From positions 124,001-188,000 of the forward strand of contig JAHZHN010000001.1 in the NCBI GenBank assembly GCA_019420275.1: DNA of 64,000 bases. Direction: 5' to 3'. How positions within the stretch are numbered: the stretch's first letter is position 1; each line of letters starts with the position of its first letter. Position numbers and translations under genes: made by a program. This DNA comes from Clostridiales bacterium (GTDB lineage Bacteria; Bacillota; Clostridia; Lachnospirales; Lachnospiraceae). Positions 51,015-60,284 of the stretch are shown here, in pieces. The notes beneath the pieces were generated by a model that had not been told where the DNA came from, ran no database searches, and saw nothing but the letters and a program-made list of their open reading frames with translations.

Positions 51015-51913
51015 TTACCGTTTTCTTTTGCCCGTATTTTCTGAACCACGGACTTGCTCATGGTACATATAATTTACAACAGCTGGTTTCCCCGGGTCAC
51101 TTCGTCCATCCGGCAAATAATTATCCAGATAAGACAATCCCATTTTTTCTGTGTAAGAGTGAATTTCTGCTTCTAATAAGCGCCAGTATTCCTTATCCTT
51201 TTTGTTGTAGATTTTTTCATAAAGTGGCAAAAGCTCAGGATATGTTTTTTTAATATACTCAAAAATGACAATTTTGTAATCGCCTCTCAGATTTAGATTT
51301 TCCATCCAGATAAAATCACATCTGTCTTTTGCTTTCTCAATAATTGCCGGAACATCTGTAATTCCCGGAAAAATTGGTGCAGTAAAACATACCGTGCGAA
51401 TACCGGCATCGTATACCTTTTTCATGGCAGAAAGACGCCTTTCGATGCTCACAGCATTATCCATGTCATTTTTAAAAGTTTCATCCAGAGTATTAACCGA
51501 CCATGAAACAGTAACATCTTTCATTTGGGTCAGAAGATCGAGATCTCTTATTACCAGATCTGATTTTGTGCAAATCATAATTTTTGCTCCACTATTCTTT
51601 AACTGCTCCAATAATGCTCGCGTCCTCCGATATCTTTCTTCTAATGGGTGATACCCGTCTGTAACAGAACCAATCACAACCCTCTGCCCATTATACTTCA
51701 TTGGATTTTTTATTTCTGACCAGTATTTTACATCCAAGAATGTGCCCCACGGCTCCAAATGTCCGGTAAAGCGTTTCATAAAAGACGCATAACAATATTT
51801 GCACCCATGAGGGCAGCCCAGCCCACATATGGGTTAACGGAATAACCTCCAACCGGAAGTTTTGATTTTGTCATTACATTTTTTACCTGGATTTCTTTTA
51901 TGATTTCAACCAT
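51015..51913 (-). pseudogene. SPL/Rv2578c-type radical SAM protein, frameshifted at its CxxxCxxC motif
   Basis: The gene begins at ATG 51913 (GAGGTGTAAA upstream) with MVEIIKEIQVKNV and GGYSVNPYVG, then shifts frame. The expected CPHGCKYCYASFMKRF is encoded in another frame immediately after a tandem CAGCC-CAGCC on the plus strand (51814-51823). Removing one 5-bp copy restores one 297-codon reading frame. The rest is intact, with a radical SAM fold like the Rv2578c/PA0069 group. It is therefore a recent lesion or a switchable repeat. The remaining ORF from 51779 lacks the cluster motif and would be inactive. It is last in a marR-radical SAM-radical SAM operon. Confidence 0.85.
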
Positions 51914-51914
51914 T

Positions 51915-52583
51915 TTACACCTCATCAACAATAAATTTTTCTGGGAGTTTTTGAACCATATTCTTTGTTCCTATAACTGCTTCCAGCTCTTCTTTCATAA
52001 AAACTGGAATTCCTTTCTCTTCCGCCTGCTTTACGATTTCCATAATCCATTCAATTCTGGCTGAAATTTTTCCTTTGCGTTTTCCGGTTTCTGTACCAAT
52101 CACAATCCATTCTATTCCGCTTAAATCTAAAGTCCCGACCGGGCTGTGAAGCGGTTCGAAAGTAATATAATAATACTTACATAATACATGTTTTTTTAAA
52201 TCCTCAATACGATTTTTTTCTGCTGAACAAGTTATCGTAACGCCTGCCCACACATTATTCAAATCAGTTTGGAAGTCTATCCGCTCTGGACTTTTGGTTA
52301 AAAAAAGAAAGTTACACTGAGGATTGTAAGAAATATGAGACAGTGTCTCGCGCACCCATTCTCTTTTCCAGTCTGCTAAATCGCTCATACAAGTAAGCAG
52401 CCAGTTCGCCGGTTTCTTAATATCAAGCAGGCGCAGCTTGGCAGGAAAAAATTCAGGAATAGAAAAACCCTCTGTCATATGATATCGACGGCAGTTATTT
52501 CTTGCATAACAGTAAGGGCACTTGTTTGTACAGCCAATCACAAGATTTCTGCATTTTATCAATGATTTAATATTTGTTGCCAT
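51915..52583 (-). CDS. Radical SAM/DUF5131-like protein
   Basis: This 222-residue protein has CTNKCPYCYAR near residues 18-28 (C-x3-C-x2-C), and WLLTCMSDLADWKREWV, FLFLTKSPERID and IEWIVIGTETG, which resemble the DUF5131 family seen in phages and bacteria. No reaction is assigned. It follows the MarR gene after one base and precedes a second radical SAM gene whose ribosome site covers its stop codon, so all three form one operon. Confidence 0.8.
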   Translation of the reverse strand: MATNIKSLIKCRNLVIGCTNKCPYCYARNNCRRYHMTEGFSIPEFFPAKLRLLDIKKPANWLLTCMSDLADWKREWVRETLSHISYNPQCNFLFLTKSPERIDFQTDLNNVWAGVTITCSAEKNRIEDLKKHVLCKYYYITFEPLHSPVGTLDLSGIEWIVIGTETGKRKGKISARIEWIMEIVKQAEEKGIPVFMKEELEAVIGTKNMVQKLPEKFIVDEV

Positions 52584-52584
52584 A

Positions 52585-53016
52585 TTATTTATTTTCCTTT
52601 AGATTACACAAAACACGTTCTAAAAAACTTTCAAATTGTTGTATTTCATCTTCCGAGAAACCGCGGTAAAACAAGCAGCTCATTTGTTTCGATACTTCGT
52701 TATAATCTGTTTGGAGTCCCTTTGCCTTTGCGGTTAAAAAAAGCCTGGTTTTCCTACGGTCTTTCTGATCTGGTATCCGTCTGACCAATCCGGCAGCTTC
52801 CATGCGATCAATCATACTTGTCAGCGTGGTGGCTGCAAGCCCCGTTCGCTCTGATATTTCTCGTAAAGTAATATTGTCATCCTGCCACAACACATAAAGA
52901 ATATGACCTTGTGCTCCATTAAAAGCATCGATATTCTTTTCAGACAATATGCGTTCAAAAATTCTGCCGCTAATCTGCTTAATTTGCGTTATCATACTAC
53001 CTGCTCTGGTATCCAT
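52585..53016 (-). CDS. MarR-family regulator of the radical SAM operon
   Basis: This 143-residue winged-helix protein has helix-turn-helix TLREISERTGLAATTLTSMIDRMEAAGLVRR and wing DQKDRRKTRLFLT. GGAGG lies seven bases before the ATG at 53016; 22 further codons upstream are AT-rich, have no site and overlap the operator, so they are excluded. It is first in an operon with two radical SAM genes and is probably its autorepressor. The inducer is unknown. Confidence 0.88.
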   Translation of the reverse strand: MDTRAGSMITQIKQISGRIFERILSEKNIDAFNGAQGHILYVLWQDDNITLREISERTGLAATTLTSMIDRMEAAGLVRRIPDQKDRRKTRLFLTAKAKGLQTDYNEVSKQMSCLFYRGFSEDEIQQFESFLERVLCNLKENK

Positions 53017-53026
53017 ATTATTCCTC

Positions 53027-53049
53027 CTATATAAAATAATCTTATATAG
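53027..53049. promoter_or_regulatory. Inverted repeat CTATATAA-N7-TTATATAG, candidate MarR operator
   Basis: Perfect 8-bp arms around a seven-base centre overlap the ribosome site side of the promoter region, with TATAAT-like sequence just upstream on the minus strand. Arm length and spacing suit a MarR dimer. Confidence 0.6.
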
Positions 53050-53179
53050 TATTATATTATATGATTCATATGGTCTTTTCAAGTTTAAAAAACTTTATTT
53101 ATCGGAATTTTAATATCTGCATAAAAGAATTTCACACCAAGAATCTGATTTTTTATAGACTTGGTTCTTGTTTTGTGCA

Positions 53180-53216
53180 AAAAAATACTGCCACACTAAT
53201 TACTTAGTGTGACAGT
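53180..53216 (-). terminator. Terminator of the efp-to-lipoprotein gene cluster
   Basis: ACTGCCACACTAA and TTAGTGTGACAGT (53187-53199, 53204-53216) pair with one mismatch; the minus strand continues ATTTTTTTG. Confidence 0.85.
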
Positions 53217-53229
53217 CATATTCTCATTG

Positions 53230-54117
53230 CTATTTTAATATTTTCTCCAAATTGGTCAGGTTTTTCTCAGAAATCTGATAGAATGTCCGATTGCCTTCCT
53301 TATCCTCTACACAGATAATCTTATTGTCACTGTCAATCTGTACCTTCGTCACTGTTCCTTTTGTGTAAAAACGATATTCATCCCAGTCATCCGTATTATA
53401 ATTGGCATGATTCATCTTATTATTCATGATTCCCGCCAATATTTTAGACGCATTAATCGCATCTGTGCTGAATTTCAACTTTTCATCGGTAACGATCAAA
53501 TCTGCGTCCGCAATCCGTTCCGAAAAATCATCATAACTCTTTTGTACTGCGGCATCAATCAAAGCATCCCCAAGAACTGATGCTCCATTATAGGCATATA
53601 CATTAGACGGAATATCATCAAACACAATAAAACTGTCCCCATACACTTTAAACTCAAATGTGGTATTATCTTCATCCACAAGCGCATAAGAATAACAATT
53701 ATCATAAGTATCTTCCAGATCATCCGGCGTCACGCCAAGTACCCGATTACACCCCGTCACGATTCCTTTGGCATAATCACAGACAGGTGTATTTGTTACA
53801 GCAAATGTTTTTTCTTTGACAGAGTCAGCTGCAAAATCTACTTTTCCAATGATACTGTCTTTAATCTGACTCTTATAATCAGCGAGTTTTTCATCTCCTG
53901 AAGCTTCCTGGATCGACTGAATCTGCTTATTCAAAGAACTGGTCTTTTTCTTTTCATCCTTCAGCTGTTGTGAAACCTTATCATAATCATCCTTCAAATC
54001 CTGATAATATTCTGATTCTTCTACAGAACTTTTGGAAGGCTTAAAACATCCGGTCACACTCAGCAAAAGACCTGCGAACAAAACAGAAGCCGCCAGCTTT
54101 TTTATTTGTTTTTTCAT
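53230..54117 (-). CDS. Exported lipoprotein with N-terminal coiled coil
   Basis: This 295-residue lipoprotein has a basic N-terminus, a hydrophobic stretch and lipobox SVTGC, with the Cys at about residue 24. Residues of about 35-75 are a Lys/Glu/Gln-rich coiled coil. The remaining globular region shows no recognised motif. The ATG at 54117 fits AAAGGA better than an ATG two codons upstream. It is last in a cluster behind cysK and the beta-helix protein, only 17 bases from the latter. No function can be assigned. Confidence 0.75.
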   Translation of the reverse strand: MKKQIKKLAASVLFAGLLLSVTGCFKPSKSSVEESEYYQDLKDDYDKVSQQLKDEKKKTSSLNKQIQSIQEASGDEKLADYKSQIKDSIIGKVDFAADSVKEKTFAVTNTPVCDYAKGIVTGCNRVLGVTPDDLEDTYDNCYSYALVDEDNTTFEFKVYGDSFIVFDDIPSNVYAYNGASVLGDALIDAAVQKSYDDFSERIADADLIVTDEKLKFSTDAINASKILAGIMNNKMNHANYNTDDWDEYRFYTKGTVTKVQIDSDNKIICVEDKEGNRTFYQISEKNLTNLEKILK

Positions 54118-54134
54118 AAGCATTCCTTTCCGGG

Positions 54135-54803
54135 TTAGTATTTTTCTGCAATCTCCCCTGCTCTTTTATAAATACTTTCCGGCTTGATATATCCTCTCAC
54201 CATAGAAAGCGGATATATATTTGTGTGTCTTCCTACAACAGATCCAGGATTTAAAATTGTACCGCATCCAACTTCCACGTAATCTCCAAGGATCGCTCCA
54301 ATTTTCTTCCTTCCCGTTTCGATTTTTTCATCTCCGTTTTTGATCACCACATTGGTCTTGTCAGATTTCACATTTGAAGTAATAGAACCTGCTCCCATAT
54401 GTGACTTATATCCCAAAATAGAATCTCCTACGTAATTATAATGAGGTACCTGCACGCAATTGAACAAAATATCATTCTTGATTTCTGTGGAATTTCCCAC
54501 AACACATCCTGCTCCAATCAAAGCATTTCCCCGGATAAAGGCGCCCGGACGCACTTCTGTATCCGGTCCAATGATGGCTGGCCCGCAGATTGTTGCCGTT
54601 TTGGCAATGGTTGCACTTTTGGCGATCCAGACATCGTCTTCTACCTGACGATACTCGTCTTTTGGCAATTTGGGTCCTGTTTCCAAGATAAAATCTTTGA
54701 TCAACGGCAAAATTTCCCATGGATATGTTGTCTCTTCAAATAACTTCCCTGCAATCGTCTGATCCATATGCAGAAATAATTTCTGATTTGTCATTTCCTC
54801 CAT
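54135..54803 (-). CDS. Left-handed beta-helix nucleotidyl/acyltransferase-like protein (GlmU C-terminal-like)
   Basis: This 222-residue protein has a helical N-terminal part followed by hexapeptide repeats: VWIAKSATIAKTATICGPAI, then GNALIGAGCVVGNSTEIKND, and DYVEVGCGTILNPGSVVG. It resembles the acetyltransferase half of GlmU and related sugar-nucleotide enzymes, but lacks the pyrophosphorylase domain. The ATG at 54803 has AAAGGAG at eight bases; an ORF ten codons longer would overlap cysK. The substrate is unknown. CysE, which also has this fold, normally accompanies cysK, but the N-terminal domain here does not look like CysE. Confidence 0.8.
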   Translation of the reverse strand: MEEMTNQKLFLHMDQTIAGKLFEETTYPWEILPLIKDFILETGPKLPKDEYRQVEDDVWIAKSATIAKTATICGPAIIGPDTEVRPGAFIRGNALIGAGCVVGNSTEIKNDILFNCVQVPHYNYVGDSILGYKSHMGAGSITSNVKSDKTNVVIKNGDEKIETGRKKIGAILGDYVEVGCGTILNPGSVVGRHTNIYPLSMVRGYIKPESIYKRAGEIAEKY

Positions 54804-54816
54804 AACATTTTCTCCT

Positions 54817-55719
54817 TTAAAATAATCCCACACTAAAGTAGCGCTCTGCGCGGTCCGGAAGAACCGTCGCGATTACCTTGTCTTTTCCATACTTTTCTGC
54901 CATCTTTCTGGCTGTATAAATGTTAGCACCAGAAGAAGTACCGCATAAAATTCCATAGACTTCCGCAAGTTCTCTTGCTGTTCCAATTGCGTCTTGATCT
55001 GACACTTCCACCACTTCTGTCACAATCTCTGGATTCAAAATTGCCGGAATAAATCCGTCTCCAATTCCCTGAATTTGATGGAGTCCCGGTTCCTGCCCCA
55101 GAAGAGCAGACACACCTTTCGGCTCAGCTGCAATGATTTTTGTATCCGGGTTTTGTTCGAGCAGATATTTGGCAATTCCTGCCATAGTTCCACCGCTGCC
55201 TACACCAGAAACAAAAATATCAATCTTCTTTCCAAGCTGTTCACATAATTCCTTCGCAGTGGTCTTATAATGAGCATCTGTATTGGCCGGATTTTCAAAC
55301 TGCTGCGGCATAAAATATTCATCAGATGACGCAGCAATCTCCTCTGCTTTCCGGACTGCTCCGTCTACATTTTCTTTTGCAGGAGTCAAAACAAGCTCTG
55401 CTCCCAACGCCTTAATCAGTTTTCTTCTCTCCTCACTCATATTTTCAGGCATTACGATAATTACCTTGTATCCCATCCGCACACCACAGAATGCCAAACC
55501 GATACCTGTATTGCCTGAAGTTGGTTCAATGACTGTCATTCCCGGTTTCAGCTTCCCGCTTTTTTCTGCTTCTTCCAGCATGTTTTTGGCAACCCGGTCT
55601 TTGATGCTTCCACCCGGATTTAGAAATTCGGCTTTTGCATATATTTTATATCCCATCATTTTTTCAAAACTAATCAGTGGTGTATTTCCAATTAAATCCA
55701 ACATATTCTCAACATACAT
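54817..55719 (-). CDS. cysK: Cysteine synthase
   Basis: This 300-residue O-acetylserine sulfhydrylase has the PLP lysine in NPGGSIKDRVA, PTSGNTGIGLAF, the phosphate loop GVGSGGTMAG and GILCGTSSGAN. It makes cysteine from O-acetylserine and sulfide. AGGAGG lies ten bases before the ATG. It lies 14 bases behind the EEP-family gene and 13 bases before the beta-helix gene. It could use sulfide from the sulfite reductase encoded elsewhere in the window. Confidence 0.96.
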   Translation of the reverse strand: MYVENMLDLIGNTPLISFEKMMGYKIYAKAEFLNPGGSIKDRVAKNMLEEAEKSGKLKPGMTVIEPTSGNTGIGLAFCGVRMGYKVIIVMPENMSEERRKLIKALGAELVLTPAKENVDGAVRKAEEIAASSDEYFMPQQFENPANTDAHYKTTAKELCEQLGKKIDIFVSGVGSGGTMAGIAKYLLEQNPDTKIIAAEPKGVSALLGQEPGLHQIQGIGDGFIPAILNPEIVTEVVEVSDQDAIGTARELAEVYGILCGTSSGANIYTARKMAEKYGKDKVIATVLPDRAERYFSVGLF

Positions 55720-55733
55720 CTCCAGAAAGCCTC

Positions 55734-56804
55734 CTATTTTAACTTGATCTTTATTTGCACCGGATTGTGATCACTGTTTTTGAAATCTTCATCCAGAGTT
55801 TTCACATACTCCAGTTTCACATTTGGCGACAAGATAAATCCATCAATCACATAAAACTGAGTTTTTTTATCACTCCGGTCATAAGGGCCGTTCAGCAATC
55901 TGCAGGTGGGCAGACTGTCATCTACCGCAAACTGCCACTCTTCCCCAAACAGATTCTCCTCAACTTTTCCTGCCTGAAAATTATCTTTATCCCAGACTGG
56001 ATATTTATCTTCATCGACCTGCTCGAATGTCTGATTAAAATCTCCTCCGGCAATCACATAATTCCCGGCTTCATATTCTTTTTCCAAAATCTGTGCCAGC
56101 AATTTTGTCTGAGCTTCTTTTCCACTCCCGTCATCATATGCCTCCAGATGAAGGTTAACAAACACTACCTGCCGGTCACTACCTTCAATCGGAACTCTTT
56201 CCAAAAAAAGACACCGTTTCAGCTGACATATTCTGACCGGCCATGAAAATGGTGTCGGCAGAGAGATTCTTTCTGCCTGATCTGCCTGAAACTGATTCAA
56301 AGTCAGCAGACCGGCGTCCACTTTTCCAATGGTCGGCAGAGGATAAGGAATGTAGTCACAAAGAAAATTTCTTGCATACCCCGTGCTTCCACCCCATCCG
56401 TTTGAAAAAGCTTTTACTTCATTTATATAATATGAACGTTTTGAATTATGGTCAACCTCCTGAAGAAAAACAACCTGTGACCTGCTTTCTTTTATGACCT
56501 TTTTCATCGCTTCAATGTTTTTCCATACCAGTTCTTTGTTGTCTGGACGAACTTTTTCTCCTCCGTCCATAAAAAAATCTTCTGTTTCACTCAGTGCTCC
56601 ATATCCTATATTCCATGTAAGAATCGAAATTTCCTGATCTTTAAAAACCTTCTGTCCACGATTGTGAGACAATTTTACTGACTCTTTTTCTTTTGGGCGA
56701 TATTCCCTAACTGATAAAATAATCACCAGAAAAACGAATGCTATAACAACAACAGCTAGTATTCCTGCAGCTGCGAACAGAATTCTCCTGACACTCCTCT
56801 TCAA
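55734..56804 (-). CDS. Membrane-anchored endonuclease/exonuclease/phosphatase (EEP) family protein
   Basis: This 356-residue protein has an N-terminal signal anchor (about 8-30) and an extracytoplasmic EEP domain: ILTWNIGYG, VFLQEVD with the metal-binding Glu, FVNLHLEAYD, IAGGDFNQ and SDHNPVQI with the catalytic His. The fold hydrolyses phosphodiesters in nucleic acids, lipids or inositol phosphates; outside the cell a phospholipase or nuclease role is likely. The start is TTG at 56804, six bases after GGAGG, with no in-frame ATG nearby. It follows exonuclease III, a paralogue in the same superfamily. Confidence 0.88.
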   Translation of the reverse strand: MKRSVRRILFAAAGILAVVVIAFVFLVIILSVREYRPKEKESVKLSHNRGQKVFKDQEISILTWNIGYGALSETEDFFMDGGEKVRPDNKELVWKNIEAMKKVIKESRSQVVFLQEVDHNSKRSYYINEVKAFSNGWGGSTGYARNFLCDYIPYPLPTIGKVDAGLLTLNQFQADQAERISLPTPFSWPVRICQLKRCLFLERVPIEGSDRQVVFVNLHLEAYDDGSGKEAQTKLLAQILEKEYEAGNYVIAGGDFNQTFEQVDEDKYPVWDKDNFQAGKVEENLFGEEWQFAVDDSLPTCRLLNGPYDRSDKKTQFYVIDGFILSPNVKLEYVKTLDEDFKNSDHNPVQIKIKLK

Positions 56805-56815
56805 TCATTTCCTCC

Positions 56816-57568
56816 TTATGCAAGATCCAATTCAATCGGGCAATGATCTGATCCCATGACATCTGTCAAAATCTTTGCATCTTTCAGACGCTCCTCCAGA
56901 CATTTTGACACAAGGAAATAGTCAATCCGCCACCCTGCGTTGTTTTTCCTTGCATTAAAGCGATAAGACCACCAAGAATAAATCCCTTCCTGATCTGGAT
57001 AAAAATACCGGAACGTATCGATAAATCCGGCATCCAAAAGCTGCGTCATTTTTTGTCTTTCTTCATCTGTAAATCCCGCATTTTTCCGATTTGTCTTCGG
57101 ATTCTTTAGATCGATTTCCTCATGGGCAACATTGAGATCACCACACACGATCACCGGCTTTGTCTCTTCCAGTTTCTTTAAATAGTGGAAAAAATCATCT
57201 TCCCACTTCATCCGGTAATCCAATCTCGCCAGTCCACTCTGAGAATTTGGTGTATAAACAGTCAAAAAGTAATAGTCTTCGAATTCCAGAGTAATGACTC
57301 TTCCTTCCTGATCATGCTCTTCCATTCCCATCCCATAAGATACAGACAATGGTTCTTGCTTAGTAAAAATCCCTGTTCCTGAATATCCTTTCCGCACTGC
57401 GTAATTCCAGTACTGATGATATCCCGGAAGATCCAGATCCAGCTGTCCTTCCTGCATTTTACTTTCTTGAATACAGAAAATATCTGCATTGACTTCCTGA
57501 AAAAAATCCAGAAAACCTTTTTTTACACATGCCCGAATGCCGTTAACATTCCAAGAAATAAATTTCAT
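56816..57568 (-). CDS. xth: Exodeoxyribonuclease III
   Basis: This 250-residue EEP-fold DNA repair enzyme has FISWNVNGIRAC, FCIQESKMQ with the metal Glu, GDLNVAHEEIDL, the WWSYRFNARKNNAGWRID segment and GSDHCPI with the catalytic His. It acts as AP endonuclease and 3'-5' exonuclease in base excision repair. It ends directly before the EEP-family membrane protein (11 bases) and starts one base after the DMT transporter stop, so the genes are cotranscribed. Confidence 0.96.
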   Translation of the reverse strand: MKFISWNVNGIRACVKKGFLDFFQEVNADIFCIQESKMQEGQLDLDLPGYHQYWNYAVRKGYSGTGIFTKQEPLSVSYGMGMEEHDQEGRVITLEFEDYYFLTVYTPNSQSGLARLDYRMKWEDDFFHYLKKLEETKPVIVCGDLNVAHEEIDLKNPKTNRKNAGFTDEERQKMTQLLDAGFIDTFRYFYPDQEGIYSWWSYRFNARKNNAGWRIDYFLVSKCLEERLKDAKILTDVMGSDHCPIELDLA

Positions 57569-58438
57569 TTAATCTCCTCCATGTTTTTTATTATAAAAAA
57601 ACATCGTTACTCCTGCTATGACAATTACAATATAACCTATAAAACTCCATCCATCCGGGACTTGACCAAAAAAGAGAAATCCCATGACTGCAGAAAACAT
57701 AATCTGACTGTAATCATAAACGGATATCTCACGAGCCGGCGCATAAGTATAGGCCGCGGTAATACCAAACTGCCCTCCTGCCGCTGCCAGACCTGTTAAA
57801 ATCAAAAATACAAGCTGCTGTCCGGAAATTGGATGAAAATCCACCACCATGAATGGTATGCAGGCAAGCATGGAAAAAACAGAGAAAAACAGAACAATCA
57901 TTGGTCCTCTTTCTCCCTTGACTCCCAGTTTTCTTACGCATGCATAGGCAAATCCTGCCGACATTCCTCCCAAAAAACCAATGACAGATGCTTCCAGGGA
58001 ACTTGAAGCAAAACTTGGCTTAATGATAAAGAGGCTTCCGATAAATGCTGCTGCCACACATCCGCTCTGAAAAAGTGTGATTTTCTCTCTTAACAAAAAA
58101 TAAGAAAAAACAATAACAAAAAAAGGCGATAACTTATTCAGACAAGAAGCGTCTGACAACAACAGATGATCAACTGCATAAAAGTTGCAAAAAATACCTA
58201 AGGTCCCTGCAAGGGACCTTAATATAAATAAATATAGATTCTCTTTTTTTCGAATATGGAATTTCTCTTTGCTGCGCACCAGCATAATGAATGCAAATAC
58301 AGCAGAAACCAGATTACGAAAAAAGCTCTTCTCAATCGACGGCAGATCTCCTGCCATTTTAAGAAACAATGCCATAAGTGCAAATGACAAAGATGACAGG
58401 ATAATACATATAATTCCCCGATTTCTTCGATTCGCCAT
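57569..58438 (-). CDS. EamA/DMT-superfamily transporter
   Basis: This 289-residue transporter has ten predicted membrane helices in two EamA repeats (starting near ICIILSSLSFALMALFLKM and AGFAYACVRKLG). DMT proteins export or import amino acids, nucleotide sugars or other small metabolites; the substrate cannot be read from sequence. Its start codon shares one base with the efp stop (TAATG), so it is tightly coupled to efp. Confidence 0.88.
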   Translation of the reverse strand: MANRRNRGIICIILSSLSFALMALFLKMAGDLPSIEKSFFRNLVSAVFAFIMLVRSKEKFHIRKKENLYLFILRSLAGTLGIFCNFYAVDHLLLSDASCLNKLSPFFVIVFSYFLLREKITLFQSGCVAAAFIGSLFIIKPSFASSSLEASVIGFLGGMSAGFAYACVRKLGVKGERGPMIVLFFSVFSMLACIPFMVVDFHPISGQQLVFLILTGLAAAGGQFGITAAYTYAPAREISVYDYSQIMFSAVMGFLFFGQVPDGWSFIGYIVIVIAGVTMFFYNKKHGGD

Positions 58439-58995
58439 TATACTCTGGAAGAATACTCTCCGGTTCTTGTATCAATCTTTAACGTATCGCCCTCGTTAAC
58501 AAATAATGGAACCATAACCTGAGCCCCAGTCTCAACTGTACATGGTTTTGTAGCTCCCTGCGCTGTATTACCTTTTTCACCCGGCTCACATTCTGTTACA
58601 AGAAGTTCCACTGTGATCGGCGGCTCAACCTGGAACGCATTGCCGGCATGAGATACGATTGTAACATTTTCATTCTCTTTTACAAATTTCAGAGAATCGC
58701 CGATAACATCCGGTCCAAGAGCAATCTGATCAAATGTTTCGTTGTCCATGAAGTAATAGAGCTCTCCATCATTGTACAGATACTGCATCTCTTTTCTTTC
58801 AATGTGAGCATTCTCAAACTTCTCTGTAGGACGGAATGTCTTCTCAACAACACCGCCGCTCTTGATATTCTTTAATTTACAGCGAACAAAAGCTGCTCCC
58901 TTTCCTGGTTTTACATGCTGAAATTCAATAATCTGATAAATATTCCCTTCAAATTCAATTGTTAAACCGTTTTTAAAATCTCCTGCGGTAACCAT
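58438..58995 (-). CDS. efp: Translation elongation factor P
   Basis: This 185-residue factor relieves ribosome stalling at polyproline. Domain I contains the modification loop HVKPGKGAAFVRCKLKN with Lys32 at the tip; domains II and III end in TGEYSSRV. The loop lacks the PGPG of the Bacillus-type 5-aminopentanolylated group and has PGKG with Lys. No epmA/epmB-like modification gene is seen in this window. GGAGG lies upstream of the ATG. It is followed by the DMT transporter with a one-base overlap. Confidence 0.97.
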   Translation of the reverse strand: MVTAGDFKNGLTIEFEGNIYQIIEFQHVKPGKGAAFVRCKLKNIKSGGVVEKTFRPTEKFENAHIERKEMQYLYNDGELYYFMDNETFDQIALGPDVIGDSLKFVKENENVTIVSHAGNAFQVEPPITVELLVTECEPGEKGNTAQGATKPCTVETGAQVMVPLFVNEGDTLKIDTRTGEYSSRV

Positions 58996-59057
58996 ATAAT
59001 TCTTGTCCTCCTTTAATAATCTTTCTTAATTTTATACTAAATGTATGGTCGAATCAA

Positions 59058-60242
59058 CTATTTATTTGCTAATTTATAGATTTCAAAGATATCATCCCTG
59101 CTGCAAACTTTAAATGATCCGATACTCCTTGTTCCTCCATAGGAACATCCATCCGCCATCTTTTTAAGTTCTTCTTCTGTCTTGATACCGATTTCTCCTG
59201 CTTCACTAAAGCAAGTCGGCATGTCCAGGGATTTGAAATACGCAACTGTCTTTTTGATTGCTTCTGCCGCTGCCTTATCATAGTCCTCTTCCTGGATTCC
59301 CCATACTTTTTTCGCATACTGTGCAAATCTCTGCGGTTTTTCTTTATAAACATACTGTGCCCATGCTCCCCACACAGCAGATAAACTTGCTCCGTGAGCA
59401 ATATCGAATTTAGCACTCAATTCATGTCCCAGCTGATGAACCGCAAAATCTTTTTCTGCTCCAAGCCCCGTCAGTCCGTTATGGGACAGGCTGCCTGCCC
59501 ACATAATCTCACTCATAGCATTATAATCATGGGAATCTTTGATTGCGACTGCACCATTGCGGATCACTGTGCGAAGCAGCCCTTCTGCGATCTCATCCGT
59601 CAGTTCATTATTCTCTGTTAGTGTAAAATAACGATCCAATGTGTGCATCATAATATCAACAATACCGCACCCAACCTGGTATTTTGGCAGTGTATAAGTA
59701 AGTTCAGGATTCATCACTGCAAATGCAGGACGGTTGAAATCTGTACTTAATCCTCTTTTGATCTGTGTTTCTTCATTGGTAAGAACTGCCGAATCACTGG
59801 TCTCACTGCCTGCCGCTGCCAAAGTAAGAACAACTCCAACCGGCATGGATCTCTCTACCGTCTTTTTCCTTGACCAAAAATCCCAGATGTCTGTATCCGG
59901 GTTTGCTGTTCCATGGGCTACGGCTTTGGCTGTGTCAATTACGCTTCCTCCGCCGACTGCGAGAATAAAATCAGACTGAAATTCTTTTGACACCTCTACC
60001 GCCTGTCTGGCAAATGACAATCTTGGATTTGGTTTTACCCCGCCCAAAGTCTTATATTCAAGTCCCGCTTCTTCTAAAGATGCGGTCACACGATCCAGAA
60101 GTCCGCTTCTTACTACGCTTCCTCCGCCATAAACAACAAATACCCTGGATGCCTTATACTGTTTTGCAAGCTGTCCCACCTGTTTTTCTGTTCCTTTTCC
60201 AAACACGATTCTTGTCGGTGTGTATTGAGTAAATGAATGCAT
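59058..60242 (-). CDS. Iron-containing alcohol dehydrogenase (butanol dehydrogenase type)
   Basis: This 394-residue group III alcohol dehydrogenase has the NAD(P) motif AVGGGSVIDTAKAVAHG and iron ligands around MMHTLDRYF, GLGAEKDFAVHQLGHELSAKFDIAHGASLS (Asp and His residues). Length and N-terminus (MHSFTQYTPTRIVFGKG) match BdhA/YqhD-like butanol or aldehyde reductases. It reduces aldehydes with NAD(P)H during fermentation or detoxification. GGAGG precedes the ATG. It lies 42 bases behind the shikimate kinase fusion and 62 bases before efp. Confidence 0.95.
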   Translation of the reverse strand: MHSFTQYTPTRIVFGKGTEKQVGQLAKQYKASRVFVVYGGGSVVRSGLLDRVTASLEEAGLEYKTLGGVKPNPRLSFARQAVEVSKEFQSDFILAVGGGSVIDTAKAVAHGTANPDTDIWDFWSRKKTVERSMPVGVVLTLAAAGSETSDSAVLTNEETQIKRGLSTDFNRPAFAVMNPELTYTLPKYQVGCGIVDIMMHTLDRYFTLTENNELTDEIAEGLLRTVIRNGAVAIKDSHDYNAMSEIMWAGSLSHNGLTGLGAEKDFAVHQLGHELSAKFDIAHGASLSAVWGAWAQYVYKEKPQRFAQYAKKVWGIQEEDYDKAAAEAIKKTVAYFKSLDMPTCFSEAGEIGIKTEEELKKMADGCSYGGTRSIGSFKVCSRDDIFEIYKLANK

Positions 60243-60284
60243 ATCTTATCCTCCATTCTTATATAATCATATGATTTTCAATCG

